From Methylobacterium sp. 17Sr1-1 (lineage in GTDB: Bacteria > Pseudomonadota > Alphaproteobacteria > Rhizobiales > Beijerinckiaceae): DNA of 64,000 nt. The stretch is taken from NCBI RefSeq assembly GCF_003173775.1, contig NZ_CP029552.1, positions 2,314,501-2,378,500 on the forward strand, written 5' to 3'. A program made the translations under genes and the position numbers. Below the pieces are notes generated by a model, which made no database searches, was not told the DNA's origin, and worked only from the letters and a program-made list of their open reading frames with translations. This document shows, one piece after another, positions 44,560 to 52,471 of this stretch (position 1 is its first letter; each line of letters starts with the position of its first letter).

Positions 44560-44856
44560 TCACAGATCCACCGGCGCCCCGTGCTGGTGGAACGCCTTCA
44601 TCCGGCGATAGACCGGCGTATCGTAGTTCGACGGCGCCTCGACCTCGTCGGTGATCCACCGGAAGAGGTCGCGATCCGGCACCTCGATCAGGAGTTCGAA
44701 ATCGTCGAGCTCCTCCTCCGTCAGCGTGCCGATCTCGGCATCCGCGAAGCGGCCCATGATCAGGTCCATCTCCCGGGTGCCCCGGTGCCAGGAGCGGTAG
44801 AGGGTGCGGCGGCGGCGCGGATCGAGGTCGGCGCTGGTGCGGGTGGTGCCGGTCAT
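44560..44856 (-). CDS. sdhE: FAD assembly factor SdhE
   Basis: SdhE promotes covalent flavinylation of succinate dehydrogenase SdhA. The 98-residue protein has the family motif RGTREMDLIMGRFAD at about residues 25-39, whose RGxxE portion contacts the flavoprotein, then the five-helix bundle sequence DFELLIEVPDRDLFRWI. The ATG at 44856 gives MTGTTRTSADLDPRRRR; the longer open frame upstream has no similarity. It diverges from recG and precedes mfd, as often seen in this order. Confidence 0.92.
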   Translation of the reverse strand: MTGTTRTSADLDPRRRRTLYRSWHRGTREMDLIMGRFADAEIGTLTEEELDDFELLIEVPDRDLFRWITDEVEAPSNYDTPVYRRMKAFHQHGAPVDL

Positions 44857-45039
44857 CGCGAGACAATTCCTCGGGCTGGTCCGGTGCGGCTTTACCGTCC
44901 GGGGCGCGGGTGCGAAACCCTTCGCCCGGATATGGGGCGTGAGGCGTATCATGCGACCCTGTCGGATGCGGCATCCTTAGGCCCGCAGATCCGGCGCCGT
45001 GGTGTATAGAGCCCCCGATCCCCATCCGCTCCCGCCCCG

Positions 45040-47154
45040 ATGTCGCTGCGTCCCTCCCTGCTCGATCCCCTGTTCGCCCCCGCCACCGTGCTGCCGGGGG
45101 CCGGTCCCAAGGTCGCCGTGCTGATCGACAAGCTCGTCGGCACGCCGGAGCGGCCGGCCCGGGTGGTCGACCTGCTGTTTCACCTGCCCCAGCGCGGCAT
45201 CGCCCGGCAGCTGCGCGGCTCGATCGCCGAGGCGCCGCCCGGCGAGCCGGTGACGCTCGGCGTGACCGTGGTCGCCCACCGCCCGCCGCAGGCCATGGGC
45301 GGGCGAAAACCGTTCCGCGTGCTGGTCGAGGACCAGACCGGCGACATCACCCTGGTGTTCTTCAACCTGCCCCGCGCCCGCATCGAGAAGATGCTGCCGC
45401 TCGGCAGCCATCGCTACGTCTCCGGCCGGATCGAGCTGTGGGACGGCTTTCGCCAGATGGTGCATCCCTCCCGCATCCTCGACGAGAAGGGGCTCGCCGA
45501 CCTGCCGGCGGTGGAGCCGATCTACGGCGCCACGGAAGGTCTGACCTCGCGGGCGATCGGCAAGCTCGCGGTCGCGGCCCTCGACCGGCTGCCGACCCTG
45601 CCGGAATGGCAGGACCGGTCGTGGCTCGACCGCCAGGACTGGCCGGCCTTCGCCGACGCGCTCCGCACCGAGCACCGCCCGGCGGAGGCTGCCGAGACCG
45701 AGGAGGACCTGAAGACCCCGACCCGCCGGCGCCTCGCCTATGACGAGTTGCTCGCCTCGCAGCTCGCCCTGGCGCTGGTGCGCAGCCGGATGCACCGTCC
45801 GGCGGGCCGCACCAATGTCGGCGACGGGACGCTGTCGCGGCGGATCGAGGCGGCCCTGCCGTTCGGCCTGACGGGCGCGCAGACCCGGGCGCTCGCCGAG
45901 ATCCGCGGCGACATGGGCTCCGACCGGCGGATGCTGCGCCTGCTCCAGGGCGATGTCGGCTCGGGCAAGACCGCGGTGGCTTTGCTCGCGATGGCCTCGG
46001 CGATCGAGGCCGGGCGTCAGGCGGCGATGATGGCGCCGACCGAGATCCTGGCCCGCCAGCACGCCGAGCGCCTGCGGCCGATGGTGGAGGAGGCGGGCCT
46101 CAGGCTCGCGCTGCTCACCGGCCGCGACCGGGCGGCGGAACGGCGCGCGACGCTGGCCGGCCTCGCCGACGGCAGCATTCATATCGTGGTCGGCACCCAC
46201 GCGCTGTTCCAGGACGACGTGGCCTTCCACGACCTCGGCCTCGCGGTGGTGGACGAGCAGCACCGCTTCGGCGTGCACCAGCGCCTGGCGCTGGGGGGGA
46301 AGGGCGAGGCGGTCGACATCCTGGTGATGACCGCGACGCCGATCCCCCGCACCCTGGCGCTGACCTATTTCGGCGACATGGAGGTCTCGGTCCTCGACGA
46401 GAAGCCGGCCGGGCGCCAGCCGATCAAGACGGTGCTGGTCTCGACCGACCGCATCGAGGAGGTGACCCTGGGCCTGGAACGGGCGCTCGCCAAGGGCGAC
46501 CGGGTCTACTGGATCTGTCCCCTCGTCGCCGAATCCGAATACGTCGATCTCGCCGCCGCCGAGGAGCGGTTCTCGGCCCTGCGCGAGCGCTTCGGCGAGG
46601 CGGTCGGCCTCGTCCACGGCAAGATGCCGGGCAAGGACAAGGACGAGGCGATGGAGCGCTTCGTCAGCGGCGAGACCAAGATCCTGGTCTCGACCACGGT
46701 GGTCGAGGTCGGCGTGGACGTGCCGCAGGCCACCGTCATGGTGATCGAGCATGCCGAGCGCTTCGGCTTGGCGCAATTGCACCAGCTGCGCGGCCGGGTC
46801 GGCCGGGGATCCGGCGCCTCGACCTGCCTGCTCCTGTTCAAGGGACCGCTCGGCCAGGTCGCCCGGGCCCGGCTCGAGATGATGCGCGAGACCGAGGACG
46901 GCTTTCGCATCGCCGAGGAGGACCTGCGCCTGCGCGGCGAGGGCGAGGTGCTGGGCACCCGCCAGTCGGGGCTGGCCGCCTTCCGCCTCGCCCGGCCGGA
47001 GGCGGACGGCGACCTGCTCGTGGCGGCCCGCGACGACGCCCGGCTGATCGTCGAGCGCGATCCCGGGCTCAAGACGGAGCGGGGCCACGCCCTGCGGGCG
47101 CTGCTCTACCTGTTCGAGCGCGATGCGGCGGTGAAGCTGTTGCAGGCGGGGTGA
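45040..47154 (+). CDS. recG: ATP-dependent DNA helicase RecG
   Basis: RecG remodels stalled replication forks and branched recombination intermediates. The 704-residue protein has the N-terminal wedge/OB domain (KPFRVLVEDQTGDITLVFFN), Walker A LLQGDVGSGKTAVALLAM, the DEQH box VVDEQHRFGVHQR, GTHALFQDDVAF, and C-terminal motif VI QLHQLRGRVGRGSGAST. Length and order are normal. A GC-rich hairpin follows its stop. Confidence 0.97.
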   Translation: MSLRPSLLDPLFAPATVLPGAGPKVAVLIDKLVGTPERPARVVDLLFHLPQRGIARQLRGSIAEAPPGEPVTLGVTVVAHRPPQAMGGRKPFRVLVEDQTGDITLVFFNLPRARIEKMLPLGSHRYVSGRIELWDGFRQMVHPSRILDEKGLADLPAVEPIYGATEGLTSRAIGKLAVAALDRLPTLPEWQDRSWLDRQDWPAFADALRTEHRPAEAAETEEDLKTPTRRRLAYDELLASQLALALVRSRMHRPAGRTNVGDGTLSRRIEAALPFGLTGAQTRALAEIRGDMGSDRRMLRLLQGDVGSGKTAVALLAMASAIEAGRQAAMMAPTEILARQHAERLRPMVEEAGLRLALLTGRDRAAERRATLAGLADGSIHIVVGTHALFQDDVAFHDLGLAVVDEQHRFGVHQRLALGGKGEAVDILVMTATPIPRTLALTYFGDMEVSVLDEKPAGRQPIKTVLVSTDRIEEVTLGLERALAKGDRVYWICPLVAESEYVDLAAAEERFSALRERFGEAVGLVHGKMPGKDKDEAMERFVSGETKILVSTTVVEVGVDVPQATVMVIEHAERFGLAQLHQLRGRVGRGSGASTCLLLFKGPLGQVARARLEMMRETEDGFRIAEEDLRLRGEGEVLGTRQSGLAAFRLARPEADGDLLVAARDDARLIVERDPGLKTERGHALRALLYLFERDAAVKLLQAG

Positions 47155-47161
47155 GGGCGCG

Positions 47162-47182
47162 CGGCCGGCCTACGGCCGGCCG
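47162..47182. terminator. GC-rich hairpin after recG
   Basis: CGGCCGGCC (47162-47170) and GGCCGGCCG (47174-47182) form a nine-pair stem with a three-base loop seven bases after the recG stop. There is no T-run. Confidence 0.45.
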
Positions 47183-47252
47183 GAGAATGCCGTGGTCCCG
47201 AACACGACCTCAGGGCGAGGTCGAGGGAACCCGGGATCCCGGCAGCCCTGTT

Positions 47253-47597
47253 TCAGAATTCCGGCTCGTTCAGCACCCGCGTGCCGATGCGGCTCTGCAG
47301 GTCGATCGGAGCGCCGGTCTGCTGGCCGGCGGCGTCGACCTCGATCACCGGGACGCCGGCGCCGCGCATCTGCTCGCGCAGGCGCTCCGACAGCATCCGG
47401 AACGCGCCGCCGGTATCGCGGGGCGGGACGTGCAGAAGCACCGCCGCCGGACGCGGCATCATCGCCAGCACGTCGTCCGCCGCCTCCAGGGAGGCGGTGA
47501 CGCTGGCATAGCCCAGCTCGGCCAGCTCGGCGGAGAGGGCCCGGTCGACGGCGCGGTGGCCATCGTCGACGACGAGAACTTTTTGCAGCGCACCCAT
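47253..47597 (-). CDS. Degenerate response-regulator receiver-like protein
   Basis: The 114-residue protein opens KVLVVDDGHRAVDRALSAELAELGY, as in CheY-like receivers with the acidic pair, and continues with ADDVLAMMPRPAAVLLHVPP. At the position of the phospho-accepting aspartate (normally LLDxxMP) it has histidine (LLHVPP), and the late lysine region is not evident. It may be a phosphorylation-independent pseudo-receiver. The C-terminal 35 residues (IEVDAAGQQTGAPIDLQSRI) lack receiver features. The ATG at 47597 is preferred over an upstream TTG. Confidence 0.6.
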   Translation of the reverse strand: MGALQKVLVVDDGHRAVDRALSAELAELGYASVTASLEAADDVLAMMPRPAAVLLHVPPRDTGGAFRMLSERLREQMRGAGVPVIEVDAAGQQTGAPIDLQSRIGTRVLNEPEF

Positions 47598-47792
47598 GGT
47601 CAAGCGTTAGCCGATCGCGTGCCTCTCGTGAAGGCACCGGGGCAGTAACGCTGTGAGCCGACGAAGGTTCACCGCTCCCACACCGGCAAAGCCGCCCGAC
47701 GTCCCCGGCACGGACCCCGCCATGAGCCGTCAAACGACTGGCGCGCCTGATGTTTTCGCAGATGCGAAACGGGCTGGAAAATTTATCGAGTG

Positions 47793-49169
47793 CTACGCGA
47801 TCTCCGCGACGGCGGTGGCGACCCCGGCGAAGAGCGAGGCGCGGAACCGCGACTCCATCCAGCCGTCGGGATTTTCGTCCTGGGTGATGCCGCGCCGCAA
47901 CATGCGGGCGGCGCAGGCCCGCCCGCGGAAGCTCAGGCGCCCGTCCGGGTCGCGACGCAGCTGGATCAGGCCGCCGCGTTCGGTGGCGAGCGCGGCCCGC
48001 TCCGGGGCCGCCAGGACGAGGCCGACATCCTGGGCGTCGCGCCGGCCGCAAAGCAGGGCGACCTCGTCGAAGGCCACGATGTCGACCACGCCGGAGCGGC
48101 CCGGCAGGCGGGAGCTGAGGCGGCAGGGCGCCCGGTGAACGTAGGCGAGGGTGCGCAGCCGGCCCGGCACGGTGGTGCGGGCGAACCCCGCCTCCATCCA
48201 GGCCGGGGCGACGAGATGGGTCGGCACCGGCTGGTCGAGGGCGGCCGAGAGGGCGCCCGCGTCGAAGACCGGATGGCATTCGAGGGTCGCGCCGGCGAGC
48301 AGCGCGGCGGCGAGGCCGGTGGCGAGGCCCTTGAGGTCGCTCGGCGGCAGCAGGCTGAGGATCCGCTCGCCCGGCTCGACCCGCAGCGGCACCAGGCAGC
48401 CGGCGGCTGCGGCCGTCAGCGCCTCGGCCTCGCGCCGCACCGCCAGGGGGAGGCCCTCGGGCTCGGGCGGGGGACCCGCCGGGCGGGCCGATGCGGAGCC
48501 CGGGGATCTCCCCGGGACCGCGAAGGTGACGAGGCCGCCGGCCGGTCCGGTGCCGAGCGACGCAGCGTCGCCCCGGTGGTCGAGCACGACCTGGTCGAGG
48601 CTGAGCACCCCGTCGGGCACGTAGGGCCCGAAGGCGGCGACGAAGCGCAAGGGGAAGTAGCGCAGTGCGACCCGGCACATCTTCTCCGCCGGCCGCTCCG
48701 CGCCGAGGACGCCCTGGGTCAGGACGGCGAGGATCTGCGCCGCCTCGACGGCCTGGAGCAGGCGGTCCTCGTCCCAGGTGACCGGCAGCGGGCAGGGGAC
48801 GTGGCCGGCCTGCTCGATGGCGAGGAAGGCGAGATGCGCCTCGGCCATGCCGGCCATGCACAGGCCGACGGGGCTCCGCGGCGGCAGCCGCAGCATCTGG
48901 AGCCCCTCGGCCAGCCGCGCGACGATCTCGCGGGCGGCGGCGTAGGTCCAGGCGATGGCCGGGCGGCCGCACCAGGCGGGCTTGCTCGCCTGGTCGACGA
49001 GGGCGATGCGGGCGGGGTGCCGGTCGGCGACGGCGGCGAGCAGCGCGCCCAGCCCCATGGAGAGGGAAGCCTCGGAGGCCGGTGCCGCGGCCGCGAGGGC
49101 CGCCCGCGCCGGATCGGCAAGGACCGGTCGCGCCGGACCGGGGAGGGACGACGCGTCGTCTCGTCTCAT
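47793..49169 (-). CDS. Acyl-CoA synthetase/AMP-binding (ANL) family-like protein, probably degenerate
   Basis: The 458-residue protein follows the N-terminal fold of ANL adenylating enzymes: RHPARIALVDQ, IAWTYAAAREIVARLAEGL, LPPRSPVGLCMAGMAEAHLAFLA and, later, ILSLLPPSDLKGLATGLAAALLAGAT. The phosphate loop (usually a Thr/Ser/Gly-rich TSGTTGxPK) is not recognisable in the expected stretch, which is instead Pro/Ala-rich. The protein also stops just after the DGW motif near the end, so the roughly 100-residue C-terminal lid domain is lacking. Catalytic activity is doubtful. The start is ATG 49169 (AGG upstream) rather than 49235. Confidence 0.65.
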   Translation of the reverse strand: MRRDDASSLPGPARPVLADPARAALAAAAPASEASLSMGLGALLAAVADRHPARIALVDQASKPAWCGRPAIAWTYAAAREIVARLAEGLQMLRLPPRSPVGLCMAGMAEAHLAFLAIEQAGHVPCPLPVTWDEDRLLQAVEAAQILAVLTQGVLGAERPAEKMCRVALRYFPLRFVAAFGPYVPDGVLSLDQVVLDHRGDAASLGTGPAGGLVTFAVPGRSPGSASARPAGPPPEPEGLPLAVRREAEALTAAAAGCLVPLRVEPGERILSLLPPSDLKGLATGLAAALLAGATLECHPVFDAGALSAALDQPVPTHLVAPAWMEAGFARTTVPGRLRTLAYVHRAPCRLSSRLPGRSGVVDIVAFDEVALLCGRRDAQDVGLVLAAPERAALATERGGLIQLRRDPDGRLSFRGRACAARMLRRGITQDENPDGWMESRFRASLFAGVATAVAEIA

Positions 49170-49237
49170 CGTCGCCTGAGCCGCCACCGTCGCCACCTTC
49201 GTCCGCCTGCCGCACCGGGCATCCTGCCCGCGCATGG

Positions 49238-49253
49238 TTAAGGGCGTTTTAAC
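49238..49253. promoter_or_regulatory. Candidate CtrA-binding site
   Basis: TTAA, seven bases, then TTAAC matches the full CtrA consensus TTAA-N7-TTAAC. It lies between the divergent ANL-like and IalB-family genes, 220 bases before the latter. CtrA is the alphaproteobacterial cell-cycle regulator. A chance match is possible. Confidence 0.45.
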
Positions 49254-49473
49254 CGTGCCGGCCCCCTCGCGGTCCGCGAAGGGATCGGCTAAGGGGCGCT
49301 GCGGTCGGCGGCCGAGGCCTTGCCTTCGCCTCAATCCGGGGGAAAGCAGGCGCCCCGGAGGCCGGGCGGAGCCCTTCGGCCGCGCTCCGCTTGCTGCCGG
49401 CGCACCCGCATCCGAGCGGGTCTCGCGCGCCACAAGGCCACCGACGTCCTGCCGTTTGAGGGGTCCACTCCTG

Positions 49474-50220
49474 ATGTTCTTCGCGAATCGTCCCGCGCGC
49501 CCGAACCAGGCCGCCATTGCCTTCGCCCTGGCCGGCCTCGGGCTCGGTCTCGCGACCGCCCCGGCGCTCGCCCAGCCCAAGAAGCCCGCCGCCCCGGCGC
49601 CGGCCGCGCCCGCCCCGGCGGCGCCCGCCGGCCAGGCCCAGCAGACCGGCCCGATGGTCGTGCAGGTGAAGCCCGAGCCGTCCCAAGCCGACTGGACCAA
49701 GGTCTGCGGCAAGGACCAGGGCAGCGGCAACGAGGTCTGCTACACCACCCGCGACTTCGTCTCCGACCAGGGCCAGGCGGTGCTGGCCGTGGCCGTCTAC
49801 GACATGAAGGGCCCGCAGGGCGCCAAGGTGGTGCGCTTCCTGATGCCGCTCGGCCTGCTGCTGCAGCCTGGCATCCGCTTCGCGGTCGATACCGGCCAGG
49901 CGACCCCCGGCCGCTACGCCGTCTGCTTCCCGAACGGCTGCTTCGCCGAGGCGCCGGGCCTGAAGGACGACGTGGTCAACGCGATGAAGAAGGGCACGAC
50001 CCTGAACGTCAGCGTGCAGAACCAGATGCAGCGCGAGGTCACCTTCGCGGTGCCGCTGACCGGCTTCGGCAAGGCCTTCGACGGCGCCCCGATCGACCCG
50101 AAGGTGCTCGAGGAGCAGCAGAAGAAGCTCCAGGCCGAGCTGGAGAAGCGCTCCGAGGAGATGCGCAAGCAGCTCGAGCAGAAGGGCGGCGCCCCGGCGG
50201 CTGCGGCTCCGGCGAAGTAA
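49474..50220 (+). CDS. Invasion-associated locus B (IalB) family periplasmic protein
   Basis: The 248-residue protein has a signal peptide ending ATAPALAQ (cleavage near residue 34) and a Pro/Ala linker. The IalB domain follows with WTKVCGKDQGSGNEVCYTTRDF, where two cysteines flank a loop, and YAVCFPNGCFAE carrying two more. A charged coiled-coil C-terminus (EEQQKKLQAELEKRSEEMRK) follows. In Bartonella IalB aids host-cell entry, but the family is widespread in free-living alphaproteobacteria with unknown roles. It is monocistronic and closed by two tandem hairpins. Confidence 0.88.
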   Translation: MFFANRPARPNQAAIAFALAGLGLGLATAPALAQPKKPAAPAPAAPAPAAPAGQAQQTGPMVVQVKPEPSQADWTKVCGKDQGSGNEVCYTTRDFVSDQGQAVLAVAVYDMKGPQGAKVVRFLMPLGLLLQPGIRFAVDTGQATPGRYAVCFPNGCFAEAPGLKDDVVNAMKKGTTLNVSVQNQMQREVTFAVPLTGFGKAFDGAPIDPKVLEEQQKKLQAELEKRSEEMRKQLEQKGGAPAAAAPAK

Positions 50221-50233
50221 GGGTTACGCCATC

Positions 50234-50304
50234 GTCGCGGGCCGGACGGCCCGCGACCGGATGCAAGAAGGGCCGGGCGGTGACGCCCGGCCCTTCTTGC
50301 ATCC
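50234..50304. terminator. Two tandem perfect hairpins after the IalB gene
   Basis: The first hairpin has a 10-bp perfect stem (GTCGCGGGCC, 50234-50243, with 50248-50257). The second begins two bases later with a 21-bp perfect stem (50259-50279 with 50284-50304) around a GTGA loop. Stem sequence includes AAGAAGGGCC. Neither has a long T-run, but together they form a very strong bidirectional barrier. Confidence 0.8.
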
Positions 50305-50328
50305 TGGCCGACCCGACTCACGCTGTCC

Positions 50329-50372
50329 GCGTCATCCCGGATTCTCGCTTGCAGCGAGCCCCGGAATGACGC
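50329..50372. repeat. REP-like inverted repeat
   Basis: GCGTCATCCCGG and CCGGAATGACGC enclose CTCGCTTGCAGCGAG, which is itself a hairpin. The CGTCATTCCGGGGCTCGC-type sequence resembles extragenic palindromes I recall from Rhizobiales. It lies between the ialB terminator and hspQ. Confidence 0.65.
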
Positions 50373-50427
50373 GGAGGATCGTTTGGAGAGCGGGCGGTTC
50401 GACGTGCCGGCGACGCCGGCACGAGGC

Positions 50428-50820
50428 TCAATTCGCCGCGTCGCTCCGCAGGCGGTAGGCGCCCTCGTCGTCGCGCTCGAACATCTCGGCGATGCGGGCG
50501 TGGCGCAAGGCCTCGCCGGAGCGGTCGGGCACGAGGTTCTGCTCCGAGACGTAGGCGACGTACTCGGTGTCCTGGTTCTCGGCCAGCAGGTGGTAGAACG
50601 GCTGGTCCTTGGACGGCCGCACCTCCTCGGGGATCGCCTGCCACCATTCCTCGGTGTTGGCGAAGACCGGGTCGACGTCGAAGATGATGCCGCGGAACGG
50701 GTAGATCCGGTGGCGCACGACGTCGCCGATGTTGAACTTGGCGAAGCGGATGACCGCACCGGACGGCACGGCGTCGGGCTGCGGGGCGGGCATGGCGGAG
50801 GAGGTCTGTCCGGAAGGCAT
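50428..50820 (-). CDS. hspQ: Heat shock protein HspQ
   Basis: HspQ is a small hemimethylated-DNA-binding protein and Lon-protease specificity enhancer. The 130-residue form here has the family sequences KFNIGDVVRHRIYPFRGIIFDVDPVFANTEEWW (split by shared residues) and QPFYHLLAENQDTEYVAYVSEQNL. An unconserved N-terminal extension of about 25 residues precedes it. A GTG three codons upstream (50829) is also possible, as is an internal ATG at 50793; none has a clear ribosome site. Confidence 0.9.
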   Translation of the reverse strand: MPSGQTSSAMPAPQPDAVPSGAVIRFAKFNIGDVVRHRIYPFRGIIFDVDPVFANTEEWWQAIPEEVRPSKDQPFYHLLAENQDTEYVAYVSEQNLVPDRSGEALRHARIAEMFERDDEGAYRLRSDAAN

Positions 50821-50928
50821 GGGCGTCACATAGGATCACGGGGGCGGGAATGCACCGGCGCAGGGTCTGCGCACAAGGTAGCCCCCACCCCCGAAGGTCT
50901 CACGATACCGGGAGCCGACGATCCCGAT

Positions 50929-51984
50929 CTAGGCCTCCAGGCCGTAGGCCCGGGCGAGGTCGGGATCCTTGGCGGCGACGAGGCGGGCGAGGTTCACGAT
51001 CACGCTGGCCTGCTTCCAGGTGGCGTCGTCCTGCATCTTGCCGTCGAGCATCACCGCGCCGGTGCCGTCGGGCATCGCCTCCAGGATGCGCTTGGCGAAG
51101 GCGACCTCGCCCGGATCCGGCGCGAAGACGCGTTTCGCGATCGCGACCTGGCTCGGATGCAGGGTCCAGGCGCCGGCGCAGCCCATCAGGAAGGAGTTGC
51201 GGAACTGCACCTCGCAGGCCGCCGCATCCGAGAAATCGCCGAACGGGCCGTAGAACGCCTTGATGCCGTTGGCCTGGCAGGCATCGACCATCCGGGCGAT
51301 GGTGTAGTGCCAGAGATCCTGCTGCACGCTCGTCCGCTCGGCCGAGCCCGGCGCCGGATCGGCGATGACACGGTAATCCGGGTGGCCGCCGCCGACCCGG
51401 GTGGTCTTCATGCCGCGCGAGGCCGCGAGATCGGCCGGCCCCAGGCTCATCCCGTGCATGCGCGGCGAGGCGCAGGCGATGGCGTCGACGTTGGCGACGC
51501 CCTCCGCCGTCTCGAGGATGGCGTGGATCAGGATCGGCTTTCCGATGCCGGCCTTCGCCTCGAGCTGCGCCAGCAGCTGGTCGACGTAGTGGATGTCCCA
51601 CGGCCCCTCGACCTTCGGCACCATCACGACGTCGAGCTTGTCCCCGACCTCGGCCACGATCTCGATCAGGTCGTCGAGCAGCCACGGCGAGTTGAGGGCG
51701 TTGACGCGGGTCCACAGGCCGGTGCCGTGAGCGGCGAAGTCGGCGTCCCGGGCCATGGCGATGAAGCCCTTGCGGGCGTTCAGCTTCTGGTCGGCCGGGA
51801 CCGCGTCCTCGAGGTTGCCCAGCACCACGTCGACCTGGGTCGCCAGCTCCGGCACCCGGGCCCGCACCTTGTCGTTGTGCGGCGGCACGAAGTGGATCAT
51901 GCGCTCCAGGCGCACCGGCAGCTCGCGGAACGGGGCCGGGGCCCCGGAAGCCAGGGGCTGGAAGAAGCGGCGCGGCAGTTTCAT
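50929..51984 (-). CDS. mcl: Malyl-CoA/beta-methylmalyl-CoA/citramalyl-CoA lyase, Chloroflexus-like
   Basis: The 351-residue enzyme belongs to the HpcH/HpaI aldolase family: a TIM barrel with metal ligands around NLEDA, the [18 protein letters not shown] strand-helix and [21 protein letters not shown]. From memory the whole sequence follows the trifunctional malyl-CoA lyase of Chloroflexus aurantiacus closely (FGPFGD-type block [40 protein letters not shown]), and differs clearly from the Methylorubrum serine-cycle MclA. It probably cleaves malyl-CoA, methylmalyl-CoA or citramalyl-CoA. GGAGAG precedes the ATG by seven bases. It is flanked by unrelated genes. Confidence 0.85.
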   Translation of the reverse strand: MKLPRRFFQPLASGAPAPFRELPVRLERMIHFVPPHNDKVRARVPELATQVDVVLGNLEDAVPADQKLNARKGFIAMARDADFAAHGTGLWTRVNALNSPWLLDDLIEIVAEVGDKLDVVMVPKVEGPWDIHYVDQLLAQLEAKAGIGKPILIHAILETAEGVANVDAIACASPRMHGMSLGPADLAASRGMKTTRVGGGHPDYRVIADPAPGSAERTSVQQDLWHYTIARMVDACQANGIKAFYGPFGDFSDAAACEVQFRNSFLMGCAGAWTLHPSQVAIAKRVFAPDPGEVAFAKRILEAMPDGTGAVMLDGKMQDDATWKQASVIVNLARLVAAKDPDLARAYGLEA

Positions 51985-52471
51985 GGGGGTCTCTCCAGCC
52001 TCCGTCGCGGCCGGTCTCGCGGAGGTCCGGCCGTGACGGAGGGTTAGTGCAGGCCCGGCGCGGCCGTAAAGAGGCCCGGCATCGGCAGATGGTCGGGACG
52101 GGGGAGAGCCGGCACCGGAGGGGCGCCACTTCCGGCGGGGGAGCGACCTTCTTTCGAGGAGGTGGACCGCGCCGGCGCCCGCCGGGAGGCGGGCACGACG
52201 TCCTCCGACTTGTTGCAGATTCATTTCCTCAAGTCATCGCGTGTCGACTTGCGGCGCTTGATTTCGAAGCTATCATCGGGAGTGCCGGCAGGGGACAGCA
52301 GATCCCGACCGGCGCGGCGGCCGGATTGATCGTCGGCCGAGGACCACCGCGCCACGACCTGGCGGGCACAATGGAAAACCTGTGCGCAGGTGCCTTTTCG
52401 CACATGCGGGAGGGAACGCGCACGGACCCCCGGCGTTCAACGGCCGAGGCGGGCGGCGGAGGACAAGAACC
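51985..52471. other. Intergenic region upstream of the patatin gene
   Basis: This 487-base stretch has no supported gene; the open frames are basic shadows. A promoter-like pair (TTGCGG near 52250, 16-base spacer, TATCAT near 52272) may drive the patatin gene, but 200 bases of untranslated leader would follow. I see no strong hairpin. Confidence 0.4.
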
